Assembly: GCA_004297645.1 (NCBI GenBank)
Contig: SCUG01000759.1
Coordinates: forward strand, 1 to 6,258
Length of the DNA: 6,258 bases
Reading direction: 5' to 3'
Origin: Saprospiraceae bacterium
GTDB lineage: Bacteria > Bacteroidota > Bacteroidia > Chitinophagales > Saprospiraceae
The position numbers and the translations under genes were made by a program. The notes under the pieces were generated by a model. The model ran no database searches, was not told the origin of the DNA, and saw nothing but the letters and a program-made list of their open reading frames with translations. Of the stretch, positions 5,368 to 6,258 are shown one piece after another; within the stretch, counting starts at the first letter, position 1; every line of letters begins with the position of its first letter.

Positions 5368-6258
5368 CAATACGACAGCCCGTTTTCCCTCACCTTTCCG
5401 GGGTCGTAAATCGCCTTTAAATCGAGCAAAATTGGTTTATCGCTCATGATGGATTTGAAATAATCCAAATCAAGCGACTCGTATTCTTTATGGTTGACGG
5501 CGACGATGACGGCGTCGTAGTCGTTCGAGGGGGCATCCATAAGGGTGAGTTTGTATTGGCGGGCCACCTCATTCGGCGAGGCATAAGGGTCCACTACATG
5601 CACATTGACGGAAAATTGCATCAGCTCCCGCACCAGGTCACTGACTTTGGAATTGCGGATGTCGGCCACATTTTCTTTGAAAGTGAGGCCCATGACGAGC
5701 ACCTTAGATTCTTGTGGTATTTTGCCGCGTTTGATGAGTTTTTGCACGAGGCATTTGGCGATATGCGCCGGCATGCCGTCGTTGATGCTGCGCCCGCTGA
5801 GAATCACCTTTGGCTCGTAGCCCAATTGTCGCGATTTGTGCACCAAATAATAAGGGTCCACACCAATGCAGTGGCCGCCGACAAGGCCAGGCACGAATTT
5901 CAGAAAATTCCATTTCGTGCCGGCAGCCTCCAATACTTCTTTGGTGTCGATGTCCATCAAGTCGAAAATCATCGACAGTTCGTTCATGAGCGAAATGTTG
6001 ATGTCGCGCTGCGTATTTTCGATGACCTTGGCCGCCTCAGCCACTTTTATGGACGAAGCCCTAAAAACGCCCACCTCGATGATGGAGCCATAAATTGCTG
6101 CTATTTCTTCGAGCGCCTCTGCATCATTGCCGGAGACGATTTTCAGGATTTTTTCAATCGTATGCTGTTTGTCGCCTGGGTTGATGCGTTCGGGGGAGTA
6201 GCCGAGTTTGAAATCTTTGCCGAGCTTCAAACCGGAAAGTTCTTCCAGGATGGGCAGG
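5358..6258 (-). CDS. tviB: UDP-N-acetylhexosamine 6-dehydrogenase, TviB/WbpO type (partial, 5' end off window)
   Basis: The C-terminal ~299 residues of a nucleotide-sugar dehydrogenase are present; the NAD-binding N-terminus lies beyond the right edge. The frame is open through position 6257 (LPILEELSGLKLGKDF), so the internal TTG at 6228-6230 is not the start. The family oxidises C6 of UDP-GlcNAc or UDP-GalNAc to the uronic acid, using NAD in two steps, to feed capsule or O-antigen synthesis. Seen here: GYSPERINPGDK, the KVAEAAKVIENTQRDINI helix, AAGTKWNF, GLVGGHCIGVDPYYL with the catalytic Cys (codon 5868-5870), the GLTFKENVADIRNS substrate loop and the C-terminal UDP-binding domain with VVDPYA. 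These motifs are closest to TviB/VipA and WbpO rather than UDP-glucose dehydrogenase; GlcNAc versus GalNAc specificity cannot be decided. It points to a polysaccharide cluster continuing to the right. Confidence 0.93.
   Translation of the reverse strand, partial: LPILEELSGLKLGKDFKLGYSPERINPGDKQHTIEKILKIVSGNDAEALEEIAAIYGSIIEVGVFRASSIKVAEAAKVIENTQRDINISLMNELSMIFDLMDIDTKEVLEAAGTKWNFLKFVPGLVGGHCIGVDPYYLVHKSRQLGYEPKVILSGRSINDGMPAHIAKCLVQKLIKRGKIPQESKVLVMGLTFKENVADIRNSKVSDLVRELMQFSVNVHVVDPYASPNEVARQYKLTLMDAPSNDYDAVIVAVNHKEYESLDLDYFKSIMSDKPILLDLKAIYDPGKVRENGLSYWRL

Overview
The window looks like Bacteroidota (Bacteroidetes) chromosome. The evidence is a UpxY-type NusG paralogue next to a nucleotide-sugar dehydrogenase, a short CysN of 414 residues, an APS kinase carrying an N-terminal DUF2061 domain, weak or absent Shine-Dalgarno signals, and heptamer-phased intergenic repeats of a kind I associate with this phylum. 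A Saprospiria-like lineage is a guess. Every gene I can support lies on the minus strand, so the text below follows transcription from the right edge to the left edge.

6258-4721, polysaccharide end: the C-terminal ~299 residues of a TviB/WbpO-type UDP-N-acetylhexosamine 6-dehydrogenase run off the right edge. A 94-nt gap filled with 7-nt-period repeats follows, then a UpxY/RfaH-like antiterminator. 4720-4560 is a 161-nt non-coding leader with several hairpins and one U-tract terminator-like element.

4559-692, sulfate activation: cysC (DUF2061 plus APS kinase), cysD and cysN encode ATP sulfurylase and APS kinase, which turn sulfate into PAPS. Between cysD and cysN sits a complete MntA-HepT pair (minimal nucleotidyltransferase antitoxin and HEPN RNase toxin). 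The genes are packed: mntA stop abuts hepT start with no gap (TAGATG), and hepT stop overlaps cysN start by one base (TGATG). The cassette is visibly more AT-rich than cysD and cysN. Between cysD and mntA lies a heptamer-phased array containing an imperfect second copy of the cysD 3' end.

691-1: after a 71-nt gap, a coiled-coil protein with a degenerate-looking PD-(D/E)XK-like C-terminal domain runs off the left edge. It contains an in-frame 21-bp tandem repeat.

Together: no cysH, cysI or cysJ reductive genes are visible, and the PAPS genes lie directly downstream of polysaccharide genes. PAPS made here may therefore serve sulfation of a surface glycan as well as, or instead of, cysteine synthesis; this is inference. 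The standout feature is a toxin-antitoxin pair wired by overlapping codons into the sulfate adenylyltransferase operon.
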